The notes: generated by a model not told the origin, from the letters alone. Positions 26,421-35,811 are shown, numbered from the stretch's first letter. The stretch is DNA of 64,000 nucleotides from CAZLRH01 sp964562015 (GCA_964562015.1 CAZLRH010000008.1:124001-188000); one strand, 5' to 3'. Translations and numbers: made by a program.

Positions 26421-28949
26421 CTACGCCACCGACTGCACCTGCTCGAACTTGAGGGCTTCGCCGCCGGCGAAGGTCACGCGGATGGGTTCACCCCGGCGGA
26501 CTTCGCCGCGCAGGATGGCTTCGGCCAGCGGATCCTCGAGGTAGCGCTCGACGGCCCGGCGCAACGGCCGCGCGCCGTATTTTTCGTCCCAGCCCTTGTC
26601 GAGCAGGAAGTCCTTGGCGCCCTGGTCCACGTCGAGTTCGATCTTCTGTTCGGCGAGGCGCTTGAACACCTTCGCGAGTTCGAGGTCGATGACCTGCTTC
26701 ATGTGCTCGCGGGTGAGCGACTGGAAGATGACGATCTCATTGATGCGGTTGAGGAATTCCGGCTTAAAGTGCCGGCGCATTTCATCGAGGATGCGGGCCT
26801 TGATCTTCTCGTAGTCATGGGCGTCGTTCATGCCCACGTCGAAGCCCATCGAACTCTGGCGCTGCAAGTGCTCGGCGCCGACGTTCGAGGTCATGATGAT
26901 CATCGTATTGCGGAAATCCACGGTGCGACCGAGGGAATCGGTGAGACGCCCGTCCTCGAGCACCTGCAGGAGCAGTTGCACGACATCCGGGTGGGCTTTT
27001 TCGATCTCGTCGAAGAGCACGGCGCAGTAGGGCTTGCGCCGGACGGCCTCGGTGAGTTGGCCGCCCTCTTCGTAGCCGACGTACCCGGGCGGCGAGCCGA
27101 TGAGGCGCGACACCGAGAATTTCTCCATGTACTCGGACATGTCGATTTGCAGCAGGGCTTCCTGGCTGCCGAACATTTTCTCGGCGAGAATCTTGGCCAG
27201 GTGCGTCTTGCCGACACCGGTGGGCCCGAGGAACATGAACGAGCCGATGGGCCGCTTCGGGTCCTTCAAATCGGCGCGCGAACGGCGCAGGGCCTTGGAG
27301 ATGACCTCGGTGGCCAGATTCTGGCCGACGATGTTCGCCTGCAACTCCTTCTCGAGATTGAGGAGTTTCTGGCTTTCCTTCTGCTCCATGCGCGAGAGCG
27401 GGATGCCGGTCCAGTCGGACACGACTTGCAGCATATCGTCCTCGCTGACGGTGATCTGGCGCTCCTCGCGGGTCTTTTTCCAGATTTCAATCTGTTGCTC
27501 ACGCTTGGCGCGGAGGCGTTTTTCCTCGTCGCGGTAACGCGCGGCCTCCTCGAAGTGCTGCTTCGCGATGGCGTCCTCTTTTTGCGCGCAGACTTTTTCA
27601 ATCTCCTTGGAAAGCTCCTCGACCTCGGGCGGGCGGCTCAGCCCCTCGATGCGGGCGCGGGCGCCAGATTCGTCGAGCACGTCAATCGCCTTGTCCGGCA
27701 GATAACGCGCGGTGATGTAGCGGTCGGAAAGCTTGGCGGCGGCCTCGAGGGCCTTGTCCGAGAACGTCACTTTGTGATGCTCTTCGTATTTCGGGCGGAT
27801 GCCCTTGAGGATGAGAATGGTCTCATCCACGCTCGGGGCCTCGACCTTGACGGATTGGAAGCGGCGGTCGAGCGCGCTGTCTTTTTCGATGTACTTGCGG
27901 TACTCGGCCAGCGTGGTCGCGCCGATGCACTGGAGCTCGCCGCGGGACAGCGCGGGCTTGAAGATATTGGAAGCGTCCATCGCGCCCTCGGCCGCGCCGG
28001 CGCCGACGATGGTGTGCAATTCGTCAATAAAGATGATGATGTTCTTGGCGCGGCGGATTTCATCCATGACGGCCTTGATACGCTCCTCGAACTGGCCGCG
28101 ATATTTCGTCCCCGCCACCATGAGGGCGAGGTCGAGCGTGATGACGCGCTTGTCGAGCAGGATTTCCGGCACGATGCCCGAGGCGATTTCCTGCGCCAGA
28201 CCCTCGACGATGGCGGTCTTGCCCACGCCGGCTTCGCCAATGAGGACGGGGTTGTTCTTCGTGCGCCGGCACAAAATCTGGACCACGCGGCGGATTTCAC
28301 CCTTGCGGCCGATGACGGGATCAAGCTCGCCGTTGCGGGCCAGCTCCGTCAAGTCGCGCCCAAAGGCCTTCAGCGCCGGGGTCTTGACCTCCTTCTTCTC
28401 GTCGCCCGCGGCCTGCGGGCTGGAACTGCTGCCTGAACCCGTGCCGGCCCCGGCGGTTTCCTCGGAGCCCGGCGGGCCGCCGCCGGCGTTTTCGCCGGAG
28501 AAGTTCGGATCCAGTTCCGCCAAAATTTCATTGCGGCAGCGCTCGATGTCCACATCGAGGCTCTTGAGCACGCGCGCGGCGACGCCCTCGCCCTCGCGCA
28601 GCAGGCCGAGCAAAATGTGCTCGGTGCCGATGTAGGAATGATTGAGGGCCTTGGCTTCCTTGCCCGCGAGCGCGAGCACTTTTTTCACGCGCGGGGTGTA
28701 GGGAATGTTGCCGGTCGGTTTCGTCTCCGGGCCGGTGCCGACCTGCTTCTCGACCGCGTTGCGCACGCGCTCGAGGTCGAGCCCCATTTTCTGCAAGACA
28801 TTCACGGCGACGCCCTGCCCGAGGTTGATCAACCCCAGCAGCAAATGCTCGGTCCCCACATAGTTGTGATGGAACCGGTCGGCTTCCTTGCGGGCCAGGG
28901 CCAGCACTTGCTGGGCGCGCGGCGTGAAGTTGTTGGCGGGTTCGGCCAT
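26421..28949 (-). CDS. clpC: ATP-dependent Clp protease ATP-binding subunit ClpC
   Basis: 842 residues, full-length class I Hsp100. The N-domain has two Clp_N repeats (GTEHLLLG and GTEHILLG), both keeping the Glu that binds phosphoarginine in Bacillus ClpC. D1 Walker A: GEAGVGKTA. The coiled-coil M-domain has a UVR-like section (EDAIAKQHFEEAARYRDEEK). D2 Walker A: GPTGVGKTH. A ClpP-docking tripeptide of VGF type appears as MGFDV. It unfolds arginine-phosphorylated proteins and passes them to ClpP, whose gene is not in the window. It lies 9 bp downstream of the poly-Clp_N gene in an apparent mcsA-mcsB-polyClpN-clpC operon. No CtsR repressor gene is present. Confidence 0.96.
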   Translation of the reverse strand: MAEPANNFTPRAQQVLALARKEADRFHHNYVGTEHLLLGLINLGQGVAVNVLQKMGLDLERVRNAVEKQVGTGPETKPTGNIPYTPRVKKVLALAGKEAKALNHSYIGTEHILLGLLREGEGVAARVLKSLDVDIERCRNEILAELDPNFSGENAGGGPPGSEETAGAGTGSGSSSSPQAAGDEKKEVKTPALKAFGRDLTELARNGELDPVIGRKGEIRRVVQILCRRTKNNPVLIGEAGVGKTAIVEGLAQEIASGIVPEILLDKRVITLDLALMVAGTKYRGQFEERIKAVMDEIRRAKNIIIFIDELHTIVGAGAAEGAMDASNIFKPALSRGELQCIGATTLAEYRKYIEKDSALDRRFQSVKVEAPSVDETILILKGIRPKYEEHHKVTFSDKALEAAAKLSDRYITARYLPDKAIDVLDESGARARIEGLSRPPEVEELSKEIEKVCAQKEDAIAKQHFEEAARYRDEEKRLRAKREQQIEIWKKTREERQITVSEDDMLQVVSDWTGIPLSRMEQKESQKLLNLEKELQANIVGQNLATEVISKALRRSRADLKDPKRPIGSFMFLGPTGVGKTHLAKILAEKMFGSQEALLQIDMSEYMEKFSVSRLIGSPPGYVGYEEGGQLTEAVRRKPYCAVLFDEIEKAHPDVVQLLLQVLEDGRLTDSLGRTVDFRNTMIIMTSNVGAEHLQRQSSMGFDVGMNDAHDYEKIKARILDEMRRHFKPEFLNRINEIVIFQSLTREHMKQVIDLELAKVFKRLAEQKIELDVDQGAKDFLLDKGWDEKYGARPLRRAVERYLEDPLAEAILRGEVRRGEPIRVTFAGGEALKFEQVQSVA

Positions 28950-28958
28950 AAGAGATAT

Positions 28959-30965
28959 TTAGTTTTCGGGAGAGGTGGCGCAGAGACCACGCAACACTGT
29001 ATAATCTATGCGCAAATTCGTCAACACGCGAGCGGCGATTCCGTCGCCCTCGCGGAGCAGCCCCAGGAGGATGTGTTTCAGGCCGACTTTGGGGTGTTGC
29101 AACGCACGTGCCTCCTCGATGGCCAGATTCATCGCCCGCTTGAACTTGGGCGTGGCTTCGAGCGCAACCGGCGGGCCGGCTTCGATGCCGGGAGCCAGGT
29201 GTTTTTGCAACTCGCTCGCCACCGTGTCGGGCTCGACACCCATCATTTGCAGCAGACCAAGGGCGATATCGTCGCGCTGGCTAAGGAGCGCGAGCAATAA
29301 ATGCTCGGTGTCCACGTAGCCGTGATGAAACCAATCCGCCTCGCGCCGGGCCAAATCCAGGGCCTGGGCGGCGTGCTCCGTGTAACTTGAGCGGCTGGCA
29401 GCCGGGTCGACCGAGTAAATCTGCTCATTGACTAACGGTGACGCCGCCTTGCCCAACACGGCCAAAATTTCGGCGCGGCATTGCTCCAAGTTCACGTTAC
29501 AGGCCTTGAGCACGCGCGCGGCTACGCCTTCGCCTTCGGCCAGCAGACCCAGCAGCATATGCTCGGTGCCGATGTAGGAATGATTGAGTGCCTTGGCCTC
29601 CCGGCCCGCGAGCGCGAGCACTTTTTTCACGCGCGGGGTGTACGGAACGTTGCCAGTCGCCCTGCGATCGAGTGCGGGGCCGATTTGTTTTTCGACCATG
29701 GCGCGCACACGTTCGAGGTCGAGACCCAGCTTGGGCAAAACCTTCGCGGCCACACCCCGGCCAGATGCTATGATGGCCAGGAGCACATGTTCGGTGCCCA
29801 CATAATTGTGGCCGAAGCGGTCGGCCTCCTTGCGCGAAAGCGCCAACACCTGCTGGGCTCGCGGCGTGAAGTTATGGAGCGGTTGCGCCGAAGATTCCTG
29901 ATTAAAAATGAAATGGTACGAATCCGGCGAATCTGGACGCAAGAGGTGGTGCAGGCCGGCCTTGAGCATTTCCCACCGCGGTATCTTCATGCGCTGCTCC
30001 GACGGGGGCAGGGCAGCGGACGTTTCCGCTCCGGCCGTGGCGGCAAGTTCCGCCACCACCGCCAAACGACACTGTTCCTCATCCCGATTAAATTTACGAT
30101 CGCCAGACCCCGCGGCGAGACCGCCGTACCGAAACAGCGCGAGTAAAAGATGCGCGGAACCCGTGTAGCGATGCTTGTGTAAACGAGCCTGCTCCATTGC
30201 TGCGACCAACAGTTGCGGGAGCAATGCCGGATGGGCGCCGGAGCTGCCCCATGAAGCAGAAGTGCCCGTGCGGCATTGCCTTTCGACTGCGTCACGCTGT
30301 TCCGCCGGGTCGCCCCCCATTCGACGCAGAACATTTACCGCTTCGCCGTGAGAATTCTCGAGCAGGCTCAGCACGAGGTGCCCGATTTCCGGCGACGCTT
30401 TGTAGCGGCGCGCGATAATCCGTGCCCGGCCAAAAACCTGGAGCAAGCGCGGCGTAAAGGCCGGCGTAGTGACGAGACCGGAAACCGCAGCGGGCTTCGC
30501 TTCCGCCTGGCCGGATAATTGCGGATCGAGCGCGGCCAGTATTTCCAAGCGGCAGCGGGCCAGGTCCACGCCGAGGCTGATGAGCGCGCGGACGGCCACG
30601 CCGTCACCCTCGCGCAAAATGCCCAGCAAAATGTGCTCGGTGCCGATGTAGGAATGCTTGAGCGCCTTGGCTTCCTGCCCCGCGAGCACGAGCACTTTTT
30701 TCACGCGTGGGGTGTACCGAATGAGGCCCGCCGGTTTCGCCTCGGAGCCACGGCCGACTTGCTGTTCGACGGCGGTCCGCGCGAGGTCCAGGGTCACGCC
30801 GATTTGCCGGAGCACGTTGACGGCCACGCCCTGGCCGAGGTTGAGCAACCCGAGCAGCAAGTGCCCGGTGCCCAGCTGCTCGTGGCGGAGCAGGTCGGCC
30901 GCATGGCGGGCCAGCGCCAGCACTTGCTGGGCACGCGGCGTGAAGTTGTTCAGGGGTTCAGGCAT
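28959..30965 (-). CDS. Poly-Clp_N-domain protein without ATPase
   Basis: 668 residues made almost wholly of Clp_N (ClpC N-domain) repeats: eight repeats in four pairs, at about 8-70, 84-145, 170-230, 249-308, 366-428, 442-503, 528-590 and 604-660. No Walker motif, M-domain or ClpP loop. Pairs 1 and 3 closely copy the ClpC N-domain next door (NNFTPRAQQVLALAR, YTPRVKKVL). The glutamate that contacts phosphoarginine in ClpC is kept at E110, E392, E468 and E554 and lost at G34, G195, A271 and K630. A linker (~310-360) separates pairs 2 and 3. It sits between mcsB (20 bp) and clpC (9 bp). Likely role: multivalent receptor, adaptor or competitor for arginine-phosphorylated proteins (inference). Confidence 0.9.
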   Translation of the reverse strand: MPEPLNNFTPRAQQVLALARHAADLLRHEQLGTGHLLLGLLNLGQGVAVNVLRQIGVTLDLARTAVEQQVGRGSEAKPAGLIRYTPRVKKVLVLAGQEAKALKHSYIGTEHILLGILREGDGVAVRALISLGVDLARCRLEILAALDPQLSGQAEAKPAAVSGLVTTPAFTPRLLQVFGRARIIARRYKASPEIGHLVLSLLENSHGEAVNVLRRMGGDPAEQRDAVERQCRTGTSASWGSSGAHPALLPQLLVAAMEQARLHKHRYTGSAHLLLALFRYGGLAAGSGDRKFNRDEEQCRLAVVAELAATAGAETSAALPPSEQRMKIPRWEMLKAGLHHLLRPDSPDSYHFIFNQESSAQPLHNFTPRAQQVLALSRKEADRFGHNYVGTEHVLLAIIASGRGVAAKVLPKLGLDLERVRAMVEKQIGPALDRRATGNVPYTPRVKKVLALAGREAKALNHSYIGTEHMLLGLLAEGEGVAARVLKACNVNLEQCRAEILAVLGKAASPLVNEQIYSVDPAASRSSYTEHAAQALDLARREADWFHHGYVDTEHLLLALLSQRDDIALGLLQMMGVEPDTVASELQKHLAPGIEAGPPVALEATPKFKRAMNLAIEEARALQHPKVGLKHILLGLLREGDGIAARVLTNLRIDYTVLRGLCATSPEN

Positions 30966-30985
30966 TGAACTACCATAAAGTAATT

Positions 30986-32074
30986 TTAATTCTTTTCAAA
31001 CGCGGAGTTGAAATTCAGGGGCGGGAGCGCGGCCATCTGCTCGCGCAAAAAGCGGGCGCGGGCGACATCGCGTTTCTCGGTTTCGAGGGCGCCGCGCGCG
31101 GCCAGTTGCACGTGGCCGGGCTGGCACTCGATGAAAAGGCGGTCCACATTCACGCGCTCGGCCTCGGGCAGCAGCGACAAGTCCGCCGCGAGCCGCAGGA
31201 GGGAAAGGCAGTTCATGGCCTCGGCGGAGGTGAGCACATGGGCGTTGCGCACGGTGCCGTAGGCGCGGCCGATTTTATCGAGCAGCTTGGGCGAATCGTT
31301 TTCAAACAACTTCGCGCGGGCGTTTTGCTCCTGCTCGACGATGGTCTGCAACACACTCGCGAGGCGCTTGAGGATTTCCTCCTCGCTCTCGCCGAGGGTC
31401 TGCTGGTTGGAAATTTGAAAGATGCTGCCGCTGGCCTCGGAGCCCTCGCCAAACAAGCCGCGCACTGCCAGGCCGAGCTGGTTCACCGCGCGGATGACTT
31501 TCTCCATCTGACTGCCCAGCACCAGCGCGGGCAAATGCATCATCACCGACGCCCTCATGCCGGTGCCGAGGTTCGTCGGGCACGCCGTCAAGTAGCCGAG
31601 TTCCGAGGAAAACGCCAAATCCAGATGTTCCTCGAGACTGTTGTCCAAAGCGTCCACTTGCTTCCAGACGCGTTTGAATTGAAAACCCGGACGCAAAACC
31701 TGGAGGCGCAGATGGTCCTCCTCGTTGATCATGACGGAGGTGCTCTGGTCGCGGCTGATAATCACGCCCGCGCCCGCCGAGGCCGCAGACAACTCGCGGC
31801 TGATTAAATGCCGCTCGACGAGCACCTGCTTCTCCAAATCGTCCAACGCGGAAATATCAAGGGTAAAGGCGCGCTTCATTTGGGGCGCCTCCGTCGTGGC
31901 GTTGGCACAACGGGCAAAAATGTCCCGCCGTTGCGCCTCTTTGGCCCAGCCGGGAAAGGGGAAACTGCGCAGATTGCGCGCCAGCCGCACCCGCGTGCTG
32001 AGCACAATCGGGCCGGGGTGCGACGCCCCCGGTGCGACTTCGGCCGGGGTCTCCAAAATGGGAAGTATCTGCAT
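30986..32074 (-). CDS. mcsB: Protein arginine kinase McsB
   Basis: 362 residues, guanidino-kinase fold. It phosphorylates arginines on misfolded proteins, marking them for ClpC. Key family sites are visible: VLSTRVRLARNL, the catalytic-loop cysteine C165 in CPTNLGTGMRAS, the catalytic glutamate E210 in LFGEGSEASGSIFQIS (45 residues after the Cys, as in Bacillus), and the pArg-sensing RDxxRA motif as RDVARA near the C-terminus. The ATG at 32074 is chosen; a longer frame would overlap mcsA with a Pro-rich leader. Activation by McsA is expected from the adjacent gene. Confidence 0.94.
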   Translation of the reverse strand: MQILPILETPAEVAPGASHPGPIVLSTRVRLARNLRSFPFPGWAKEAQRRDIFARCANATTEAPQMKRAFTLDISALDDLEKQVLVERHLISRELSAASAGAGVIISRDQSTSVMINEEDHLRLQVLRPGFQFKRVWKQVDALDNSLEEHLDLAFSSELGYLTACPTNLGTGMRASVMMHLPALVLGSQMEKVIRAVNQLGLAVRGLFGEGSEASGSIFQISNQQTLGESEEEILKRLASVLQTIVEQEQNARAKLFENDSPKLLDKIGRAYGTVRNAHVLTSAEAMNCLSLLRLAADLSLLPEAERVNVDRLFIECQPGHVQLAARGALETEKRDVARARFLREQMAALPPLNFNSAFEKN

Positions 32075-32108
32075 GGTGGGTAGAGGCTTGGGAAAGGAGC
32101 GGGGAGGC

Positions 32109-32639
32109 TCAGGTGGAGACAGCGGGCGTGGCCAGTTGGGCGCGGAGGGCACCGAGGCGGTCACGGCAGCGGGCCGCTTCCTCGAAGTCTTCTCCAGAGA
32201 TAGCCTTTTGCAGCTTCTGTTCCAAATTATCGATTTCGCGTTTTAATTCAACGCGGTGCACCAGCCGGAACGGCACCTTGCCGCGGTGCTGCTGGGATTT
32301 GTGCAAATTGAGGAGCAGCGGCAACACGATGGGCCGCAGAAATTCATAACACGCCGCGCAACCGAGGCGGCCGCTCTTCTTCAAATCCTTGGGCGTGTAA
32401 CCGCATTGCTCGCAAACGAGGCCCGTGGCGGATTCGTCGCCGGTGCCACCTTCGGTCTCTGCGCCGGGAAAGGTCTTGGTCAGCAACTCGGCCAGCGAAA
32501 AACCCTCCGGGTCGGTCACGCCGTTGGACTGCGCACAATCTTCGCACAGATCCACTTTCTTGATCTGATTTTTGATGATCTGCGTCAGGTGAACAGTGGC
32601 CGGTTTGCCGCAAATAGTGCAGTGAAGCGCTTCACCCAT
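32109..32639 (-). CDS. mcsA: McsA-type zinc protein, activator of McsB
   Basis: 176 residues. Four CxxC knuckles (CTIC, CEDC, CEQC, CAAC) form two treble-clef zinc sites. A UVR motif at the C-terminus reads LKREIDNLEQKLQKAISGED then FEEAARCRDRL. This is the McsA architecture; in Bacillus and Staphylococcus McsA binds and stimulates McsB. The middle holds an acidic Gly-rich linker (ETEGGTGDESATG). It is the first gene of the mcsA-mcsB-polyClpN-clpC series, 38 bp after a DUF1275 gene. Confidence 0.92.
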   Translation of the reverse strand: MGEALHCTICGKPATVHLTQIIKNQIKKVDLCEDCAQSNGVTDPEGFSLAELLTKTFPGAETEGGTGDESATGLVCEQCGYTPKDLKKSGRLGCAACYEFLRPIVLPLLLNLHKSQQHRGKVPFRLVHRVELKREIDNLEQKLQKAISGEDFEEAARCRDRLGALRAQLATPAVST

Positions 32640-32677
32640 GCCTCAACTTATCACCCCTTGGCGCAAAAGTGAAGGAA

Positions 32678-33517
32678 TTATCTGCGGGCGGGTGCGTTCG
32701 TTTCCGGCCCGCCGGGCGGCGAAGCGCTCGCCACGGCCAGGCCCAGCAATGCCACCACCGGCACCGCGAGGGAAATCGAGCCGACCCGCAGAAGCCCGAC
32801 GCTACCCGTCAAAGCTCCCGTCGTGTAAACCAGCCACAACCCGGCCGCCTGAATGCCCTGCACCGCGCAACTCTGGCGGCCCAAAACCCGCCAGGCGCGC
32901 TGACGCCGCAAGGCGCCCCGCCCACGCGTCCGGAGGCGCCACCACGTCCACGTCTGCGCCGCCTGGACCGCGCAAAGGCTCAACATTCCCGTCATAAAAG
33001 TCGTGTGCACCGTCAGCGCGCCCACCCGGCGCATGGTGGCGTTTTGCAGCCCCATGGCCAGAAAGGCCGGCACAGCCGTCATCCAGAAACGCAGGGAATC
33101 GCGGGCGGGCGCCAAATTGGTCGAGAGCACCACGGCCATCGCCACCAACAAGGCCGCCTCCATGACAAAAATCCACCGCTTGGGCCGCCGGACGCCCGGG
33201 CGCAGCATCCACAGCGAGCCCAGAAAAATGCCGAAGGCGAAAACCGGCAGCGCCACCAAATGCGACCAACCCAAGTGCCATTGGCCCTGGCCAAAATGCG
33301 CGCCCAGCGCCACCATGTTGCCGCTCATGTTCGCCACAAACAAGCCGCCCAGCGCGACGAATCCCGTGGCATCCACCCACCCCGCCACCACCGCCAGCAC
33401 CCACGAGCGCAACTCGATGCCGGGCGCCCGCACCGCCGGTTTGGGAAGAGTTGTAGGTGCCACGCGCCTTCCATTTAGCAGAGTTGCGGACGGAAGTGAA
33501 GAAGGAGAAACGGTCAT
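32678..33517 (-). CDS. DUF1275 (YoaK-like) membrane protein
   Basis: 279 residues with about six membrane helices. The DUF1275 signature is clear: AGWVDATGFVALGGLFVANM followed by SGNMVALG. The helices AVPAFLAMGLQNATMRR and TVHTTFMTGMLSLCAVQAAQ also match the family. Function unknown. It lies 10 bp after the upstream solenoid gene and 38 bp before mcsA, so it may share their transcript. Confidence 0.9.
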   Translation of the reverse strand: MTVSPSSLPSATLLNGRRVAPTTLPKPAVRAPGIELRSWVLAVVAGWVDATGFVALGGLFVANMSGNMVALGAHFGQGQWHLGWSHLVALPVFAFGIFLGSLWMLRPGVRRPKRWIFVMEAALLVAMAVVLSTNLAPARDSLRFWMTAVPAFLAMGLQNATMRRVGALTVHTTFMTGMLSLCAVQAAQTWTWWRLRTRGRGALRRQRAWRVLGRQSCAVQGIQAAGLWLVYTTGALTGSVGLLRVGSISLAVPVVALLGLAVASASPPGGPETNAPARR

Positions 33518-33527
33518 TCTTGTCCGC

Positions 33528-35735
33528 TTACATGCCTATTCGATAGGGATCTACGAAATTTTTTGGATGCATGAGGCTTTCCAATTCTTCCAAGCTGACT
33601 CCTGCCTTAGTATACCAATATCTTGCGTTATTGGGGTTGTTGTAAACTGCGGCTTTTCCCATTTCGCGCAGCACCGCCGCGCGCTCGGCTTCCGGCACGA
33701 GTGTTTCCAGCCATTGCTCCGCAATTTCAATCTTGGATTGGCCGACGGCTTTTAAAAAACCTTTCACCGCGTCGTCGCGGGCTTCACCCGCGGGCAGGTC
33801 CTGCACCCATTTTCCCGGCGCTTGGGGATCTGTCCCGGCCCACCTCATAAAAATATCCCGCAAGTCTTCCGTTCGCTCATCTCCGCTTGGGAGATTGGCC
33901 AGAGCCCAGGTCGCAACACGAGATAGATTTCGTTCCATCCAATTTGATAGAAAAAGGTTAGTGACGCCTCGGCGAATACGATAGTCTGTTACTGACATAA
34001 GGGCCTCCAACGCAATTTGATGGTCTCTTCCGCTCATGCCTTCTGCCGCAGCTACTAGCAGCGCATCGCGATCGGAGCCGGCCGGCTGATTTTGAACCCA
34101 CTCTTTTGCTTCCAACGGATTTTTCCCGCCCCACTTTTTGACCAATGATTGAAGGGTGAAAAGATTGGCTATAGAGGAGTGATTTAATGCATAAAACAGG
34201 GCGGTCTTGGGGTCTTTCTCTCCCCAAGCTTCGACTAGCTGAGTTGTTGTGCTCGACCTTATGCGCTCATCCGCAATTTGGTCTAGCCATTGCAAGGCCG
34301 CATCCGGGTTGTTACGTGCGAGACTAGGCAAACTTTGGGAAAGAAATTCCGTACGCTCTGAGCCTTCTGGCAACAATGTTGTTATTGACGCCACAACCGC
34401 TGAATCCAATTTGGGCGCGTGGGCAATCGTGAGAAGTGCACGGTGCCGATCATTACTGTTTAAGGGGAGAGTATTCCACATGGACGCAACCTGTTGTGGA
34501 TAATTGTTCGCAATATTCGAAAAAAGCTCACTCATCAGTTGATCCTTGGCGTCGCTCTCTGGCAAATCAACCGCATGAGCCAACGCCCTAGCTGGATCCG
34601 ATGTAATTTCCCTCCAAATGGCGGGGTACAGGATATTAATATCGCCCCGCTTTGTCGCAGCCTCCTTGACTACTGCAAAAAGCTCGGGTGAGCGATTTCG
34701 CTCCATCGACCGAATAACATCTCCCATAAAGCGCTCGAATTGCTCGAGTGGCTGGGTTTCAATATAAGCGATCGCCGCCCGCTGGTCGATGCCCAGCCAA
34801 AGCCGAATCACATTCGCTCGCGCATCAATTTTAAGGTCAAAATCCGGAGATTGATCCACCCACTTCGAAGCCGACTCTGGATCTTTCGATGCCCATGCGC
34901 AAATAATATTCATAAAAGCATCGCCGCCAATTGAGGCTTCAAATTGCAGGCTGGTGCTAGCCGCCAGAGCAGGATCGGTGTTGGTCAAATCCAACAGCAT
35001 TGAATTGAGAATTTCTTTTCGCTCAGCAATATTCGGGAGTGTGTTAACCCAGGCCAGTGCCGCAGCTGAATCAATTTGTGCCCAACGGCTGGCAATTTTC
35101 TGGTAAGCCGCATGACGAGGTTGAGGGCCAAATCGGTCCGCTTGCGCAATGGCCCCAGATGGATCAGTCCGCGCCAGTTCTCCCATAAGTTCACCATAAA
35201 GCCAATCCAGGTTGGGATTATTGAACCGTCCTACAGGCGGAGCTTTTTCAACTAATGCTTGTAGCACTGCGGTTGGATTTGCACGCGCCAATGGCGCAAA
35301 AATCTCATAAAATAGAATCGTATTGTGAGCATCCGGCGGTAGATTTTCTGCCCAAGCCATGGACGCATTCAGATTGGTCTGGGCCCAGAAACTTAAAACA
35401 TGCTTTTGGTAATGGAGGAGATCATCATCCGAAATATCTAACTTCCCCACCCGATCGAGCAATTCCGGGAATTGGGCTGGCGTCATTGTAACCAGGAGGC
35501 GCGCCAACTGAATCGTCATCTCGCTTTCATCCTTCCGCAAGGTTGACGCCAGGGCCGCATCCAACTCCTGACTAGAATAGGCCCGCTGGTGAATGGCGAT
35601 GGCCCGAGGGGGCGGCTCAATAAACTTTTCGGAGTCCAATCTGGAGGCCGACTCGGTTTCCCCGCCCCACCAAAAACCGGCCCCGCATACCGCCAACAAA
35701 ATCACCACTCGTCCGATGCTGGCTTTGGCACTCAT
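33528..35735 (-). CDS. Helical-solenoid (32-aa DP repeat) protein, second paralogue
   Basis: 735 residues. An N-terminal signal or anchor (VVILLAVCGAGFWWGG) is followed by about 18 units of the two-helix repeat seen in 19821-22058 and 46595-48580 (for example DPESASKWVDQSP, DPKTALFYALNHS, DPQAPGKWVQDLPAGEARDD). There is no LysM domain at the end; the C-terminus is NNPNNARYWYTKAGVSLEEL. Codons are clearly more AT-rich than in the other two copies and in flanking genes, suggesting a different history or weaker expression. Probably periplasmic or exported; function unknown. Confidence 0.78.
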   Translation of the reverse strand: MSAKASIGRVVILLAVCGAGFWWGGETESASRLDSEKFIEPPPRAIAIHQRAYSSQELDAALASTLRKDESEMTIQLARLLVTMTPAQFPELLDRVGKLDISDDDLLHYQKHVLSFWAQTNLNASMAWAENLPPDAHNTILFYEIFAPLARANPTAVLQALVEKAPPVGRFNNPNLDWLYGELMGELARTDPSGAIAQADRFGPQPRHAAYQKIASRWAQIDSAAALAWVNTLPNIAERKEILNSMLLDLTNTDPALAASTSLQFEASIGGDAFMNIICAWASKDPESASKWVDQSPDFDLKIDARANVIRLWLGIDQRAAIAYIETQPLEQFERFMGDVIRSMERNRSPELFAVVKEAATKRGDINILYPAIWREITSDPARALAHAVDLPESDAKDQLMSELFSNIANNYPQQVASMWNTLPLNSNDRHRALLTIAHAPKLDSAVVASITTLLPEGSERTEFLSQSLPSLARNNPDAALQWLDQIADERIRSSTTTQLVEAWGEKDPKTALFYALNHSSIANLFTLQSLVKKWGGKNPLEAKEWVQNQPAGSDRDALLVAAAEGMSGRDHQIALEALMSVTDYRIRRGVTNLFLSNWMERNLSRVATWALANLPSGDERTEDLRDIFMRWAGTDPQAPGKWVQDLPAGEARDDAVKGFLKAVGQSKIEIAEQWLETLVPEAERAAVLREMGKAAVYNNPNNARYWYTKAGVSLEELESLMHPKNFVDPYRIGM

Positions 35736-35811
35736 GGTAAATCAATTTCCGCAAAGGCTACTATCAACAGCCCGACTATGCCGGATGCGGGCGCACTGAA
35801 GCAATATCAAT

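Noticed and set aside
26333..26452. 39-codon plus-strand ORF with a perfect AAGGAGG just upstream
   Set aside because: It runs antisense into the 3' end of clpC, its composition is unremarkable and no family is recognised. A chance match in an AT-rich gap is more likely.
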